Source of the DNA: Actinomycetota bacterium
GTDB lineage: Bacteria; Actinomycetota; Actinomycetes; Nanopelagicales; Nanopelagicaceae
Length of the DNA stretch: 15,675 nucleotides
Assembly (NCBI GenBank): GCA_947480375.1
Contig: CANKCX010000007.1
Location: 1-15,675 of the forward strand
Direction of reading: 5' to 3'
Shown: one piece after another, positions 6,349 through 13,464 of the stretch
How the letters are laid out: each line of letters starts with the position of its first letter
Numbering within the stretch: the stretch's first letter is position 1
The notes under the pieces: generated by a model
Database searches by the model: none
The model's input: only the letters and a program-made list of their open reading frames with translations
What the model was told of the DNA's origin: nothing
Translations under genes and position numbers: made by a program

Positions 6349-6492
6349 GGTAGTGCTAATTTTGCGCCACTGAAAATTTAGTTTTTCAGTAGTAATGCGT
6401 TTAGCGAAGTCCGGTTAAATCCCGGCGCTGTCCCGCAACTGTGAAGATTTGAATCTCGCCGATTACAAATCCAAGCCAGGTCGCCTAACTCA
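6346..6492 (+). promoter_or_regulatory. Cobalamin riboswitch aptamer (B12 element)
   Basis: The conserved core is unmistakable: GCGAAGTCCGGTTAAATCC followed by CGGCGCTGTCCCGCAACTGTG, and further 3' the B12 box AGCCAGG at about 6474-6480. An upstream hairpin arm (CTGAAAAATT-like, 6371-6388) fits the variable P2/P3 region. A closing stem P1 can be drawn between TGAG-g-TAG (6346-6353) and CTA-a-CTCA (6485-6492), so the 5' edge falls on the mini-protein stop codon. It binds adenosyl- or other cobalamins in vivo by family knowledge, and it lies directly upstream of the B12 ABC transporter, as expected for feedback repression of uptake. Confidence 0.92.
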
Positions 6493-6594
6493 TTATTGAT
6501 GTATCCGACCTCGGAGGAAGGTCGGGCCTCAAGAGAAATTTATTTTTCTTATCGCCCAAGCTTCCTCCCTCAAAAACTCTTGAGGGAGATTTTT
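6493..6594 (+). promoter_or_regulatory. Riboswitch expression platform with RBS-sequestering hairpin
   Basis: CTCCCTCAA (6565-6573) pairs perfectly with TTGAGGGAG (6580-6588) across a 6-nt loop. The 3' arm contains the btuF Shine-Dalgarno GAGGGAG, 6 nt before the ATG at 6595, so the closed hairpin would block translation. It is followed by ATTTTT, so it could also act as an intrinsic terminator. A competing element exists: GGAGGAAG (6513-6520) is exactly complementary to CTTCCTCC (6561-6568), which overlaps the hairpin's 5' arm. GGAGGAAG itself partly lies in the loop of another hairpin, CCGACC (6505-6510) with GGTCGG (6520-6525). Pairings were found by eye. Confidence 0.65.
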
Positions 6595-7473
6595 ATGCTT
6601 AAGTTCACCAAGATATTTAGCTACCGAATATTTATAGGGGCTTTAATTGTTTCAATTGTCTCAGCGCTTAATATTCAATCAGCACCAGCTTCAACTAAAT
6701 TTCCAAAACGAATTATTTCACTATCACCAAGTGCAACTGAAACCCTCTTTGCAATTGGAGCTGGCGATCAAGTTATAGCCGTAGATGATTTATCCAATTT
6801 TCCAAGTAGTGCGCCTCTGACCAAGCTATCTGCATTTAGTCCAAATGTGGAAGCCTTAATGAATTACAAGCCAGATTTAATTGTCTTAAATGCCGATGCC
6901 ACAAAAGCAACCGAAGTTAAGGCGGCACTTGAAAAATTGAAGATAAAGGTATTCCTAGAACGTGCACCTAAAGATTTAAGTCAGGCATATTCGGAAGTTA
7001 CCGCTCTTGGCCGCGCTACTGGCAATCTGCCAGGCGCACAAAGCGTTGTTGCAAATATGAAAACCAAAATCAGAGCGGCCATAGCAAAGGGTCGCAAGTC
7101 AGCGAAAATTACTTTCTTCCATGAACTTGATAACACTCTATATACCGCTACTTCCGATACTTTCATCGGAAAGGTATATCGAGATTTCAATCTGGTAAAT
7201 GTCGCAGATCCAGCGGCTACTGCAGATTCTGCAGGCTATCCACAACTGCAATCCGAGTATCTAATCAAAGCCAATCCAAAGGTAATTTTTCTTTCAGATG
7301 CGCAATATGGCGAATCACTTGCAACCCTTCAAAAGCGTCCGGGTTGGAATGGAATTGCTGCGGTTAAGAGTAAAAACATCGTTGCACTTCCAGAAGACAT
7401 CCCTTCTAGATGGGGCCCTCGTCTAATCGAATTTTACGAATTCATCGCTGACTCGATTGCGAAGATTAAATAA
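6595..7473 (+). CDS. btuF: Cobalamin ABC transporter substrate-binding protein (BtuF-like)
   Basis: Extracytoplasmic binding protein of the helical-backbone (Fhu/Btu) class. Seen: an N-terminal hydrophobic segment (about residues 8-30), then the lobe-1 opening KRIISLSPSATETLFAIGAGDQVIAVDD, typical of BtuF; VEALMNYKPDLIVLN; the interdomain helix region; SEYLIKANPKVIFLSD and RPGWNGIAAVKSKNIVALPED, typical of lobe 2. At 292 residues it is normal for the family. There is no lipobox Cys in the signal region, unusual for a Gram-positive-type cell; cleavage after SAPA (about 32) or retention as a membrane anchor are possible. ATG 6595 is chosen because GAGGGAG lies 6 nt upstream; the open frame further upstream is riboswitch. 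The B12 assignment comes from the riboswitch. Confidence 0.88.
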   Translation: MLKFTKIFSYRIFIGALIVSIVSALNIQSAPASTKFPKRIISLSPSATETLFAIGAGDQVIAVDDLSNFPSSAPLTKLSAFSPNVEALMNYKPDLIVLNADATKATEVKAALEKLKIKVFLERAPKDLSQAYSEVTALGRATGNLPGAQSVVANMKTKIRAAIAKGRKSAKITFFHELDNTLYTATSDTFIGKVYRDFNLVNVADPAATADSAGYPQLQSEYLIKANPKVIFLSDAQYGESLATLQKRPGWNGIAAVKSKNIVALPEDIPSRWGPRLIEFYEFIADSIAKIK

Positions 7474-7475
7474 AG

Positions 7476-8504
7476 ATGAAAACTAAGGTGAACGAGAGTG
7501 GGTTATCCCCGATTTGGAATTGGAAGATAACAGCGCTCTCGTTCGTCTTGCTGTTTTTTGTGGGAATTCTGGCTATTAGTTTTGGACCAGTCTCCTTAGA
7601 CTTTGAGAAAATAATCAGAACGCTATTTGGTGCATCTGGTGGTTTAACTGGTCAAGAACGAACTCTCTTGCTTGATCTTCGATTGCCGCGTGCACTTTTG
7701 GCGGCGCTAGTGGGTGCAGCCCTTGCTACCAGTGGCGCGGTTTATCAAACAGTTTTTCGTAATCCATTAGCTGATCCATATCTACTTGGCGCAGCTGCTG
7801 GCGCCGGACTCGGTGCAACCATTGCTATAACAAGTGCAGGCGCTGATCTTTATAGCCTGTTGCCAATATTCTCGTTTATTGGCGCAATTCTTGCCGTACT
7901 TACAAGTTTCTTCATATCCGGAAAATTCTTTGCCGAACCCAATTCTTTGCTGCTTTCAGGAATTGCTGTCGGGTCCTTCGCAACAGCCGTTCAAACATAT
8001 TTACAACAACGAAATAGTTCTTCCCTGCGTCCGGTTTATTCTTGGATTCTCGGTGAACTTACCGTTGCCAATTGGCAGATTGTTACTTGGTCTTCAATCT
8101 ATATTCTCATCGCGCTTACAATTTTGATAACAGTTTCTAAGCAACTAGATGGCTTAATGCTTACCGATGAAGAGGCTTATTCACTTGGAATTAATCCAAA
8201 TAAATTACGCGTGATCGCTGTTATTGCGGCAACTCTTGCGACTGCAACTGCGGTATCGGCGAGTGGCTTAATTGGCTTCGTAGGAATCGTTGTCCCGCAT
8301 TTAGTACGAGGCATTACGCATCGAGTTACGAATCGTGGACTCCTAACGATTGCACTTGTCGGAGCAAGTTTTCTAGTTCTCGCAGATTTGGGTGCAAGAA
8401 CTTTGTTATCTCCTGCGGAATTACCAATCGGAGTTATAACCGCCTTTGTTGGCGCTCCATTTTTCCTAGTCGTCTTACGTAAGAAGAGAATGGTGTCTCA
8501 ATGA
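7476..8504 (+). CDS. btuC: Cobalamin ABC transporter permease, FecCD/BtuC family
   Basis: A 342-residue polytopic membrane protein with about ten helices, the usual size and layout of BtuC/FecCD permeases. Seen: a first helix at about 17-37; the family block LRLPRALLAALVGAALATSG followed by VYQTVFRNPLADPYLLG; GSFATAVQTYL; PVYSWILGELT; the cytoplasmic coupling segment EEAYSLGINPNKLRV, which contacts the ATPase; GLIGFVGIVVPHLVRGITH; and the C-terminal LPIGVITAFVGAPFFLVVLR. It begins 2 nt after the btuF stop and its end overlaps btuD by 4 nt (ATGA), so the three genes are translationally coupled. Confidence 0.94.
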   Translation: MKTKVNESGLSPIWNWKITALSFVLLFFVGILAISFGPVSLDFEKIIRTLFGASGGLTGQERTLLLDLRLPRALLAALVGAALATSGAVYQTVFRNPLADPYLLGAAAGAGLGATIAITSAGADLYSLLPIFSFIGAILAVLTSFFISGKFFAEPNSLLLSGIAVGSFATAVQTYLQQRNSSSLRPVYSWILGELTVANWQIVTWSSIYILIALTILITVSKQLDGLMLTDEEAYSLGINPNKLRVIAVIAATLATATAVSASGLIGFVGIVVPHLVRGITHRVTNRGLLTIALVGASFLVLADLGARTLLSPAELPIGVITAFVGAPFFLVVLRKKRMVSQ

Positions 8505-9259
8505 TTAATGTGCAAGATCTAAATATCCGATTGGGCAACCGAAATATTCTCAGTGATATCAATGTCGAAATTGAACAGGGCAAGTGGACTTGTCTCGTTG
8601 GGCCAAATGGCGCCGGAAAAACTACATTCCTAAAGGCTTTACTGGGTTCCCAGCCTTACTCAGGATCGATTACTGATGCTGGGGTTGAAGTTTTTAGAAA
8701 TCACGATCGCAATGTTGCATTCGTCCCACAGCATCCACAAATTCCAATCGGAATGAGTGTTAGCGAATATGTGATGCTCGGTCGATCGAAACGTGATGGC
8801 TGGGGCAATGAAAGCAAGACAAGTAGAAGTTTGGTTGCCGATGTACTCAAATTAACCGGACTTTTTGGCATGCAGACTCAATTTGTTTCACAACTATCAG
8901 GTGGTGAAATGCAGCGTGCACTAATAGCGCGAGCTTTAGTACAAGAACCGACCCTCATTCTGCTTGATGAGCCAACTAGCGCGCTGGATTTGCATCACCA
9001 AATTGCAGTTCTAAACAATATTGAACTTCTAAAAGAGCGCGGTGTAACAATTGTTTCTACCATGCACGACATAACGCTTGCTGCGATGTATGCCGAGAAA
9101 ATTGTTGTAATGCAAGAAGGTCGAGTTTTGCTTCACGGAACTTCAGATTACGTAATCCATTCTCCAGAGCTGAAGAGCGCCTTTGAAAATCGGATTAATG
9201 TCTACACTCTTGAATCTGGGCGTCCGGTAATCGTTGCCAAGAAAGATGAACGTTCTTAG
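8501..9259 (+). CDS. btuD: Cobalamin ABC transporter ATP-binding protein (BtuD-like)
   Basis: A 252-residue ABC ATPase. All motifs are intact: Walker A GPNGAGKTT (34-42), Q-loop in VAFVPQHPQ (about 77), signature LSGGEMQRALIARAL (132 on), Walker B LILLDEP (152-158), D-loop SALD, and switch His189 in TMHDITLA. It is of the FepC/BtuD/HmuV type that pairs with FecCD permeases and drives import into the cytoplasm. The ATG overlaps the btuC stop by 4 nt. It is the last gene of the riboswitch-controlled operon; convergent gcvT ends 4 nt downstream, with a small imperfect hairpin across the junction. The substrate could also be an iron chelate by protein sequence alone, but the riboswitch points to cobalamin. 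Confidence 0.93.
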   Translation: MINVQDLNIRLGNRNILSDINVEIEQGKWTCLVGPNGAGKTTFLKALLGSQPYSGSITDAGVEVFRNHDRNVAFVPQHPQIPIGMSVSEYVMLGRSKRDGWGNESKTSRSLVADVLKLTGLFGMQTQFVSQLSGGEMQRALIARALVQEPTLILLDEPTSALDLHHQIAVLNNIELLKERGVTIVSTMHDITLAAMYAEKIVVMQEGRVLLHGTSDYVIHSPELKSAFENRINVYTLESGRPVIVAKKDERS

Positions 9260-9274
9260 CTATTTAGCGAACGT
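9250..9274. terminator. Possible bidirectional terminator hairpin between btuD and gcvT
   Basis: ACGTTC (9250-9255) pairs with GAACGT (9269-9274), and inside it GCT (9259-9261) pairs with AGC (9266-9268), leaving a 3-nt bulge and a 4-nt loop. It covers both stop codons of this convergent pair. No T-run follows on either strand, so a role in termination is only suggested by its position. Confidence 0.3.
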
Positions 9275-10379
9275 GAGATTCAACGAAGGGCGCAGATACG
9301 ACACTGGCCGAACTCATTCGGCCTCGTACATCAATCTGTACATCATTCCCAATTTTTATCTCGGGCTTTACTAGCGCCAACGCAATTCCGATTTTTAGAG
9401 TTGGTGAGAAAGTTCCGCTTGTTACTTCTCCGACTACTTGGCCTTCTAAATTAAAAACGTTCATGCCTGCTCTAGGAATTCCTCGATCACTACATTTAAG
9501 TGCGCGCAATACTCGTTTCGGTCCGCTCGCCTTTTCGCCTTCAAGAGCGCTCTTTCCCCGAAATTCTGATTTTGAAAATACTACGGCCCAATTTGCACTT
9601 GCTTGCACGGGGGTTATGTCAGTTGAAAGTTCGTGGCCATGCAATGGATATCCCATCTCGGTACGCAAAGTATCTCGGGCGCCCAAACCGCAAACTCGGC
9701 CATCAAATTTTGCGATCTCATTAACTAAAATTTTCCAGAGCGATTCTGCTTGATTCCATTGCGGCAGCAATTCATAACCAAATTCTCCGGAATAACCGGT
9801 GCGGCAAATAATTACTTCGCCTATTTCAGGTGCAACGGGCAATGTGACTTTAGTGAAAGACATATATTCAAGATTTAAATCCAGCCCCATCGCCGAAAGC
9901 GCCTTCCCAGAATCTGGGCCTTGGATTGCCAGTACTGCAAAACTTTCGTGAATGTTCTTGATTTCAATTCCGGCTGGTGCATGGGCACTCAAATCTGAAG
10001 CGACCTGCGCGCAATTGGATGCATTTGGAATTATGAAAATATCATCTGGCGCGAATTCATAAATAATTAGATCATCGATTACGCCACCATCGTCGTTGCA
10101 GAATAAGTTGTATTGGGCGCTTCCCGCAGAAATTCGATTTAAATCATTGGTGACCATAGTGTTAACGAATTCTTTGGCACCAAGGCCTTTGACGCTTATT
10201 TTTCCGAGGTGCGAAACATCGAAAATTCCCACACGCTCGCGCACTGCAGCATGTTCAGCTAACGTGCCACCGGCAACACCATTAACGCCCTTGGGATATT
10301 CAATTGGCATATCCCATCCCCCAAAATCTGCCAATTTTGCAGACATTGATTGATGCCAGTCATATAACGGTGATTTCAC
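9264..10379 (-). CDS. gcvT: Aminomethyltransferase, T-protein of the glycine cleavage system
   Basis: Transfers the methylene group from aminomethyl-lipoyl H-protein to tetrahydrofolate, releasing ammonia. Seen in 371 residues: SPLYDWHQSMSAKLADFGGWDMPIEY at the N-terminus (residues 3-28), AVRERVGIFDVSHLGK, NDDGGVIDDLIIY with the conserved folate-site Asp pair, LAIQGPDS, CRTGYSGEFGYEL, and CGLGARDTLRTEMGYPLHGHEL; the C-terminal barrel has GEVTSGTFSPTL. The length matches GcvT, and these blocks separate it from dimethylglycine dehydrogenase- or YgfZ-like relatives. The start is GTG 10379; TAAGTT on the minus strand ends 7 nt upstream, so a leaderless message is possible. gcvH and gcvP are not in the window. 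It is divergent from pepA. Confidence 0.94.
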   Translation of the reverse strand: MKSPLYDWHQSMSAKLADFGGWDMPIEYPKGVNGVAGGTLAEHAAVRERVGIFDVSHLGKISVKGLGAKEFVNTMVTNDLNRISAGSAQYNLFCNDDGGVIDDLIIYEFAPDDIFIIPNASNCAQVASDLSAHAPAGIEIKNIHESFAVLAIQGPDSGKALSAMGLDLNLEYMSFTKVTLPVAPEIGEVIICRTGYSGEFGYELLPQWNQAESLWKILVNEIAKFDGRVCGLGARDTLRTEMGYPLHGHELSTDITPVQASANWAVVFSKSEFRGKSALEGEKASGPKRVLRALKCSDRGIPRAGMNVFNLEGQVVGEVTSGTFSPTLKIGIALALVKPEIKIGNDVQIDVRGRMSSASVVSAPFVESHVR

Positions 10380-10411
10380 ATCGGCAAACTTATCTCAAAA
10401 GTATCCGTAAC

Positions 10412-10482
10412 TTAGGCAAACTCTGCCAATTGATTTATAGTTCGCTAGTCTAAATCTGTATCGCCAATAATCAGGAGGATTA
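10412..10482 (+). promoter_or_regulatory. Putative pepA promoter and strong Shine-Dalgarno
   Basis: TATAGT at 10436-10441 (5 of 6 to the -10 consensus) with a poor -35 (TTAGGC, 10412-10417, 18-nt spacer) would give a leader of about 35 nt. AGGAGG at 10473-10478, 4 nt before the ATG at 10483, is the strongest ribosome-binding site in the window and fixes the pepA start. The -10 call is by eye. Confidence 0.45.
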
Positions 10483-11985
10483 ATGAAAGCTCTGAAGTTA
10501 GCAAGCACCATTGCAACTCCATATGCTGTTGTTGGTCTTTCGGCTGCCGGCGGTAAATTGCAGATTGAATCTGGCGCCATCACATTGAACAAATTGAACG
10601 AGAAGGCCTTGCTAGAAATATTGAAAAATTTTGGGGCGACTGGCAAGAGCGATGAAATTATTAAAGTGCCATTCACTAAGCCAGCAACGATTTATTTCAC
10701 TGGCCTAGGAGAAACTTCGAAAAAATACGATCCAGAAGTTCTTCGACGTGCAGCAGGCGCAGCATCACGTGAATTGGCCGGCCAATCATCTGCAACCTTT
10801 GCACTCCCTGCAGGATCTCTAGCCGAAATCTCTGCAGTTGCTGAAGGCGCAGCCTTAGGGGCATATTCATTTACCGAATTTAGATCTAGTACGAAGGCAG
10901 ATTTCAAAAGCCCGCTGGAACAAATCATCATCGCCACAAAATCTACCTCTGATGCCTCAGTTAAACGTGCTCTAGTTCGTGCGGAAATTATTGCCCGCCA
11001 TACCTCTACCGTTCGCGATTTAATCAACACACCGCCAAGTCATTTAACTCCGGAATCTTTCTGCGCGCGTATGAAAAAAATAGCGACTCCGCTTGGTTTA
11101 AAGGTTGAAATATTAAATGAAGTAACACTTAAAGCCCAGGGCTATGGCGGAATCATTGGTGTTGGTCAAGGTTCTGCTAATCCACCAAGACTTCTACATG
11201 TTTCTTATAAGCCAAGTAAGAGCAAGCGAAACTATGCATTTGTTGGCAAGGGAATCACTTTCGATACCGGTGGGCTTGCACTAAAGCCAGCTAATGGGAT
11301 GGAAGCAATGAAGAGCGACATGAGCGGCGCTGCTGCAGTAATAGCCGCAGTGTTTGCGATTGCAGAATTAAAATTACCAATCTCGGTTGATGCTTGGGCG
11401 CCACTTGCTGAAAACATGGTCAGCGAGAATGCAACAAGGCCAAGTGACATTATTACTATTTATGGCGGCAAAACCGTAGAGGTTTTGAATCCAGATGCCG
11501 AAGGTCGATTGGTTCTGGCAGACGCACTTGTGCGAGCGCAAGAAGTTGGCAATAAAGCTGGCGGCCTCGACGGAATTATTGATGTAGCAACACTTACGGG
11601 TGCTCAAGTTGTCGCACTTGGAACTAGAACTAGCGCGGTCATGACAAATGATTTCGAATTCTCTGGTGAATTTTTAACGGCCTCGCAGAAAGCTGGCGAA
11701 GCATTTTGGCCGATGCCACTTCCGGAAGAACTTCGAGCATCACTCGATTCTCCGGTCGCAGATCTTGCAAATATTGGAGATCGAATGGGCGGAATGTTGG
11801 TCGCCGGGTTATTCCTAAAGGAGTTCATCGACCCAGAACTTCCATGGCTGCACCTAGATATTGCTGGACCTTCCTACAACGAGGCCAGTGCCCATGGTTA
11901 TACCCCTGTCGGCGGAACGGGTATCGCGCTTCGCTCACTCGTGACCCTGATTGAGTCGGCTTCATCACAACCTGCCCGTAAGTAA
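10483..11985 (+). CDS. pepA: Leucyl aminopeptidase (M17 family, PepA/PepB)
   Basis: A 500-residue two-metal cytosolic aminopeptidase. Seen: a less conserved N-terminal domain (1 to about 165), the linker RDLINTPPSHLTPESF, then the catalytic domain with the metal and catalytic residues in place: Lys256 and Asp261 in GKGITFDTGG, Lys277 and Asp279 in MKSDMSGAAAV, Asp338, Glu340 and Arg342 in NPDAEGRLVLADAL; followed by DVATLTGAQVVALG and the C-terminal HLDIAGPSY and PVGGTGIALRSL. The size is typical. It removes N-terminal residues during peptide turnover. AGGAGG sits 4 nt before the ATG. Mycobacteria carry the orthologue (pepB) between gcvT and the E2 gene, the same neighbourhood as here. Confidence 0.95.
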   Translation: MKALKLASTIATPYAVVGLSAAGGKLQIESGAITLNKLNEKALLEILKNFGATGKSDEIIKVPFTKPATIYFTGLGETSKKYDPEVLRRAAGAASRELAGQSSATFALPAGSLAEISAVAEGAALGAYSFTEFRSSTKADFKSPLEQIIIATKSTSDASVKRALVRAEIIARHTSTVRDLINTPPSHLTPESFCARMKKIATPLGLKVEILNEVTLKAQGYGGIIGVGQGSANPPRLLHVSYKPSKSKRNYAFVGKGITFDTGGLALKPANGMEAMKSDMSGAAAVIAAVFAIAELKLPISVDAWAPLAENMVSENATRPSDIITIYGGKTVEVLNPDAEGRLVLADALVRAQEVGNKAGGLDGIIDVATLTGAQVVALGTRTSAVMTNDFEFSGEFLTASQKAGEAFWPMPLPEELRASLDSPVADLANIGDRMGGMLVAGLFLKEFIDPELPWLHLDIAGPSYNEASAHGYTPVGGTGIALRSLVTLIESASSQPARK

Positions 11986-12069
11986 ATCCAAAGGCTCGTT
12001 CCGAATTAGGCTCAGCGTGATTTCGTGGCAAGATTGGGGCTCGGTTCGGTGGGTTCAGTAAGACCAAAT

Positions 12070-12082
12070 GGAGAGGCGATCT
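12070..12082 (+). promoter_or_regulatory. Ribosome binding site that decides the lpdA start
   Basis: GGAGAGG (12070-12076) lies 6 nt before GTG 12083. An in-frame ATG at 12068 overlaps this site and has no ribosome-binding site of its own, and the family N-terminus ([11 protein letters not shown]) begins right after the GTG. The preceding 11986-12069 shows no clear terminator or promoter. Confidence 0.65.
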
Positions 12083-13450
12083 GTGTCGCAATTTGATGTA
12101 GTAATTCTCGGTGGTGGCAGCGGCGGTTACGCCTGCGCCCTACGTTCATCACAACTTGGTTTAAGCGTTGCGCTTATCGAAGAGGGCAAGCTTGGTGGAA
12201 CCTGTCTACATCGCGGTTGTATCCCAACCAAAGCGCTACTACATGCTGGCGAAGTTGCTGACAGTTCTAGACACTCTTCAGATTTTGGCGTTAACACCCA
12301 ATTCATCGGCATCGATATGTTGGCAGTAAATGCCTACAAGGATGGCGTAGTTTCAAAGTTACATAAAGGTTTGCAAGGACTTGTTAAGTCTCGAAACGTT
12401 ACATATATCGAAGGTCATGGTCGCCTAGTTTCTAAGAATGAAGTTGAAGTTAACGGAGTTAAATACACCGGAAAAAATATTGTTCTAGCAACTGGTTCAT
12501 ATCCAAAAACTTTGCCTGGACTAGAAATAGATGGCACGCAGATCATCACAAGCGAACATGCAATTGCGATGGACCGGGTTCCAAGCAGTGTGATTGTTCT
12601 TGGTGGCGGAGTTATTGGTTGTGAGTTTGCATCAGTCTGGAAATCATTCGGAGCCGAAGTAACTATTATTGAAGGCCTTCCTCATCTGGTTGCACTCGAA
12701 GATGAATCTTCAAGCAAGCAATTAGAGCGCGCATTTAGAAAACGTGGAATTAATTTTGAACTTGGAACTAGATTCGCATCAGCCACAAAGAGTGCGGCAG
12801 GAGTAACTGTCACTTTGGAAGATGGCAAGACATTTACTGCAGAGGTACTTCTAGTTGCCGTAGGTCGCGGACCGGTATCTGCAAACCTTGGATACGAAGA
12901 AGCTGGCCTATCAATGGACCGCGGATATCTTTTAGTTGATAACAAGTGCCGCACAAATGTTCCAGGAATTTGGGCTGTGGGCGATCTAATTCCTACTCTT
13001 CAATTGGCACATGTCGGCTTTGGCGAAGGTATTTTGGTTGCGGAAGAAATTGCAGGGCTAAATCCTCGTCCAATTAATTACGACGGCGTTCCTCGTGTTA
13101 CATACTCTGAACCAGAAGTTGCCTCAGTAGGTTTAACAACTGCTCAAGCTAAAGAACGTGGACATGATGTTGTCGAACTTAATTATGATCTTGCTGGAAA
13201 TGGTAAGGCTCAGATTCTTAAAACTGCTGGCGCTATTAAGTTAGTTGCTGCCAAGAATGGTCCGGTACTCGGAATTCATATGGTTGGTGCACGCGTCGGC
13301 GAACTATTGGCCGAAGCACAATTAATATTTAACTGGGAAGCAGAAGCATCAGATGTCGCTTCGCTGATTCATGCCCACCCAACGCTTTCTGAAGCCGTTG
13401 GCGAAGCACATTTAGCACTTGCTGGTAAACCACTTCATGCACACGGGTAA
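12083..13450 (+). CDS. lpdA: Dihydrolipoyl dehydrogenase (E3)
   Basis: FAD-dependent disulfide oxidoreductase that reoxidises the dihydrolipoyl arms of 2-oxoacid dehydrogenases and the glycine cleavage H-protein using NAD+. Seen in 455 residues: the FAD-binding [11 protein letters not shown] (10-20), redox disulfide Cys41-Cys46 in [13 protein letters not shown], the NAD-binding [13 protein letters not shown], the second FAD block in [10 protein letters not shown], the dimer-interface region [14 protein letters not shown], and the C-terminal [14 protein letters not shown] with the active-site His-Glu pair. All catalytic residues are present. The start is GTG 12083 by its ribosome-binding site. 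It is followed 14 nt later by the E2 gene, so E3 and E2 form an operon; E1 is elsewhere. Confidence 0.95.
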   Translation: MSQFDVVILGGGSGGYACALRSSQLGLSVALIEEGKLGGTCLHRGCIPTKALLHAGEVADSSRHSSDFGVNTQFIGIDMLAVNAYKDGVVSKLHKGLQGLVKSRNVTYIEGHGRLVSKNEVEVNGVKYTGKNIVLATGSYPKTLPGLEIDGTQIITSEHAIAMDRVPSSVIVLGGGVIGCEFASVWKSFGAEVTIIEGLPHLVALEDESSSKQLERAFRKRGINFELGTRFASATKSAAGVTVTLEDGKTFTAEVLLVAVGRGPVSANLGYEEAGLSMDRGYLLVDNKCRTNVPGIWAVGDLIPTLQLAHVGFGEGILVAEEIAGLNPRPINYDGVPRVTYSEPEVASVGLTTAQAKERGHDVVELNYDLAGNGKAQILKTAGAIKLVAAKNGPVLGIHMVGARVGELLAEAQLIFNWEAEASDVASLIHAHPTLSEAVGEAHLALAGKPLHAHG

Positions 13451-13464
13451 CGGGAGAATATAAA

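Noticed and set aside
6360..6480. Possible tRNA or other structured RNA in the 6349-6594 gap
   Set aside because: The conserved B12-box and core sequences identify a cobalamin riboswitch; no tRNA arms or TTCGANTC-like T-loop are present.
6496..6594. In-frame upstream extension of btuF (ATG 6496)
   Set aside because: This segment is riboswitch expression platform; the ribosome-binding site and signal peptide both point to ATG 6595.
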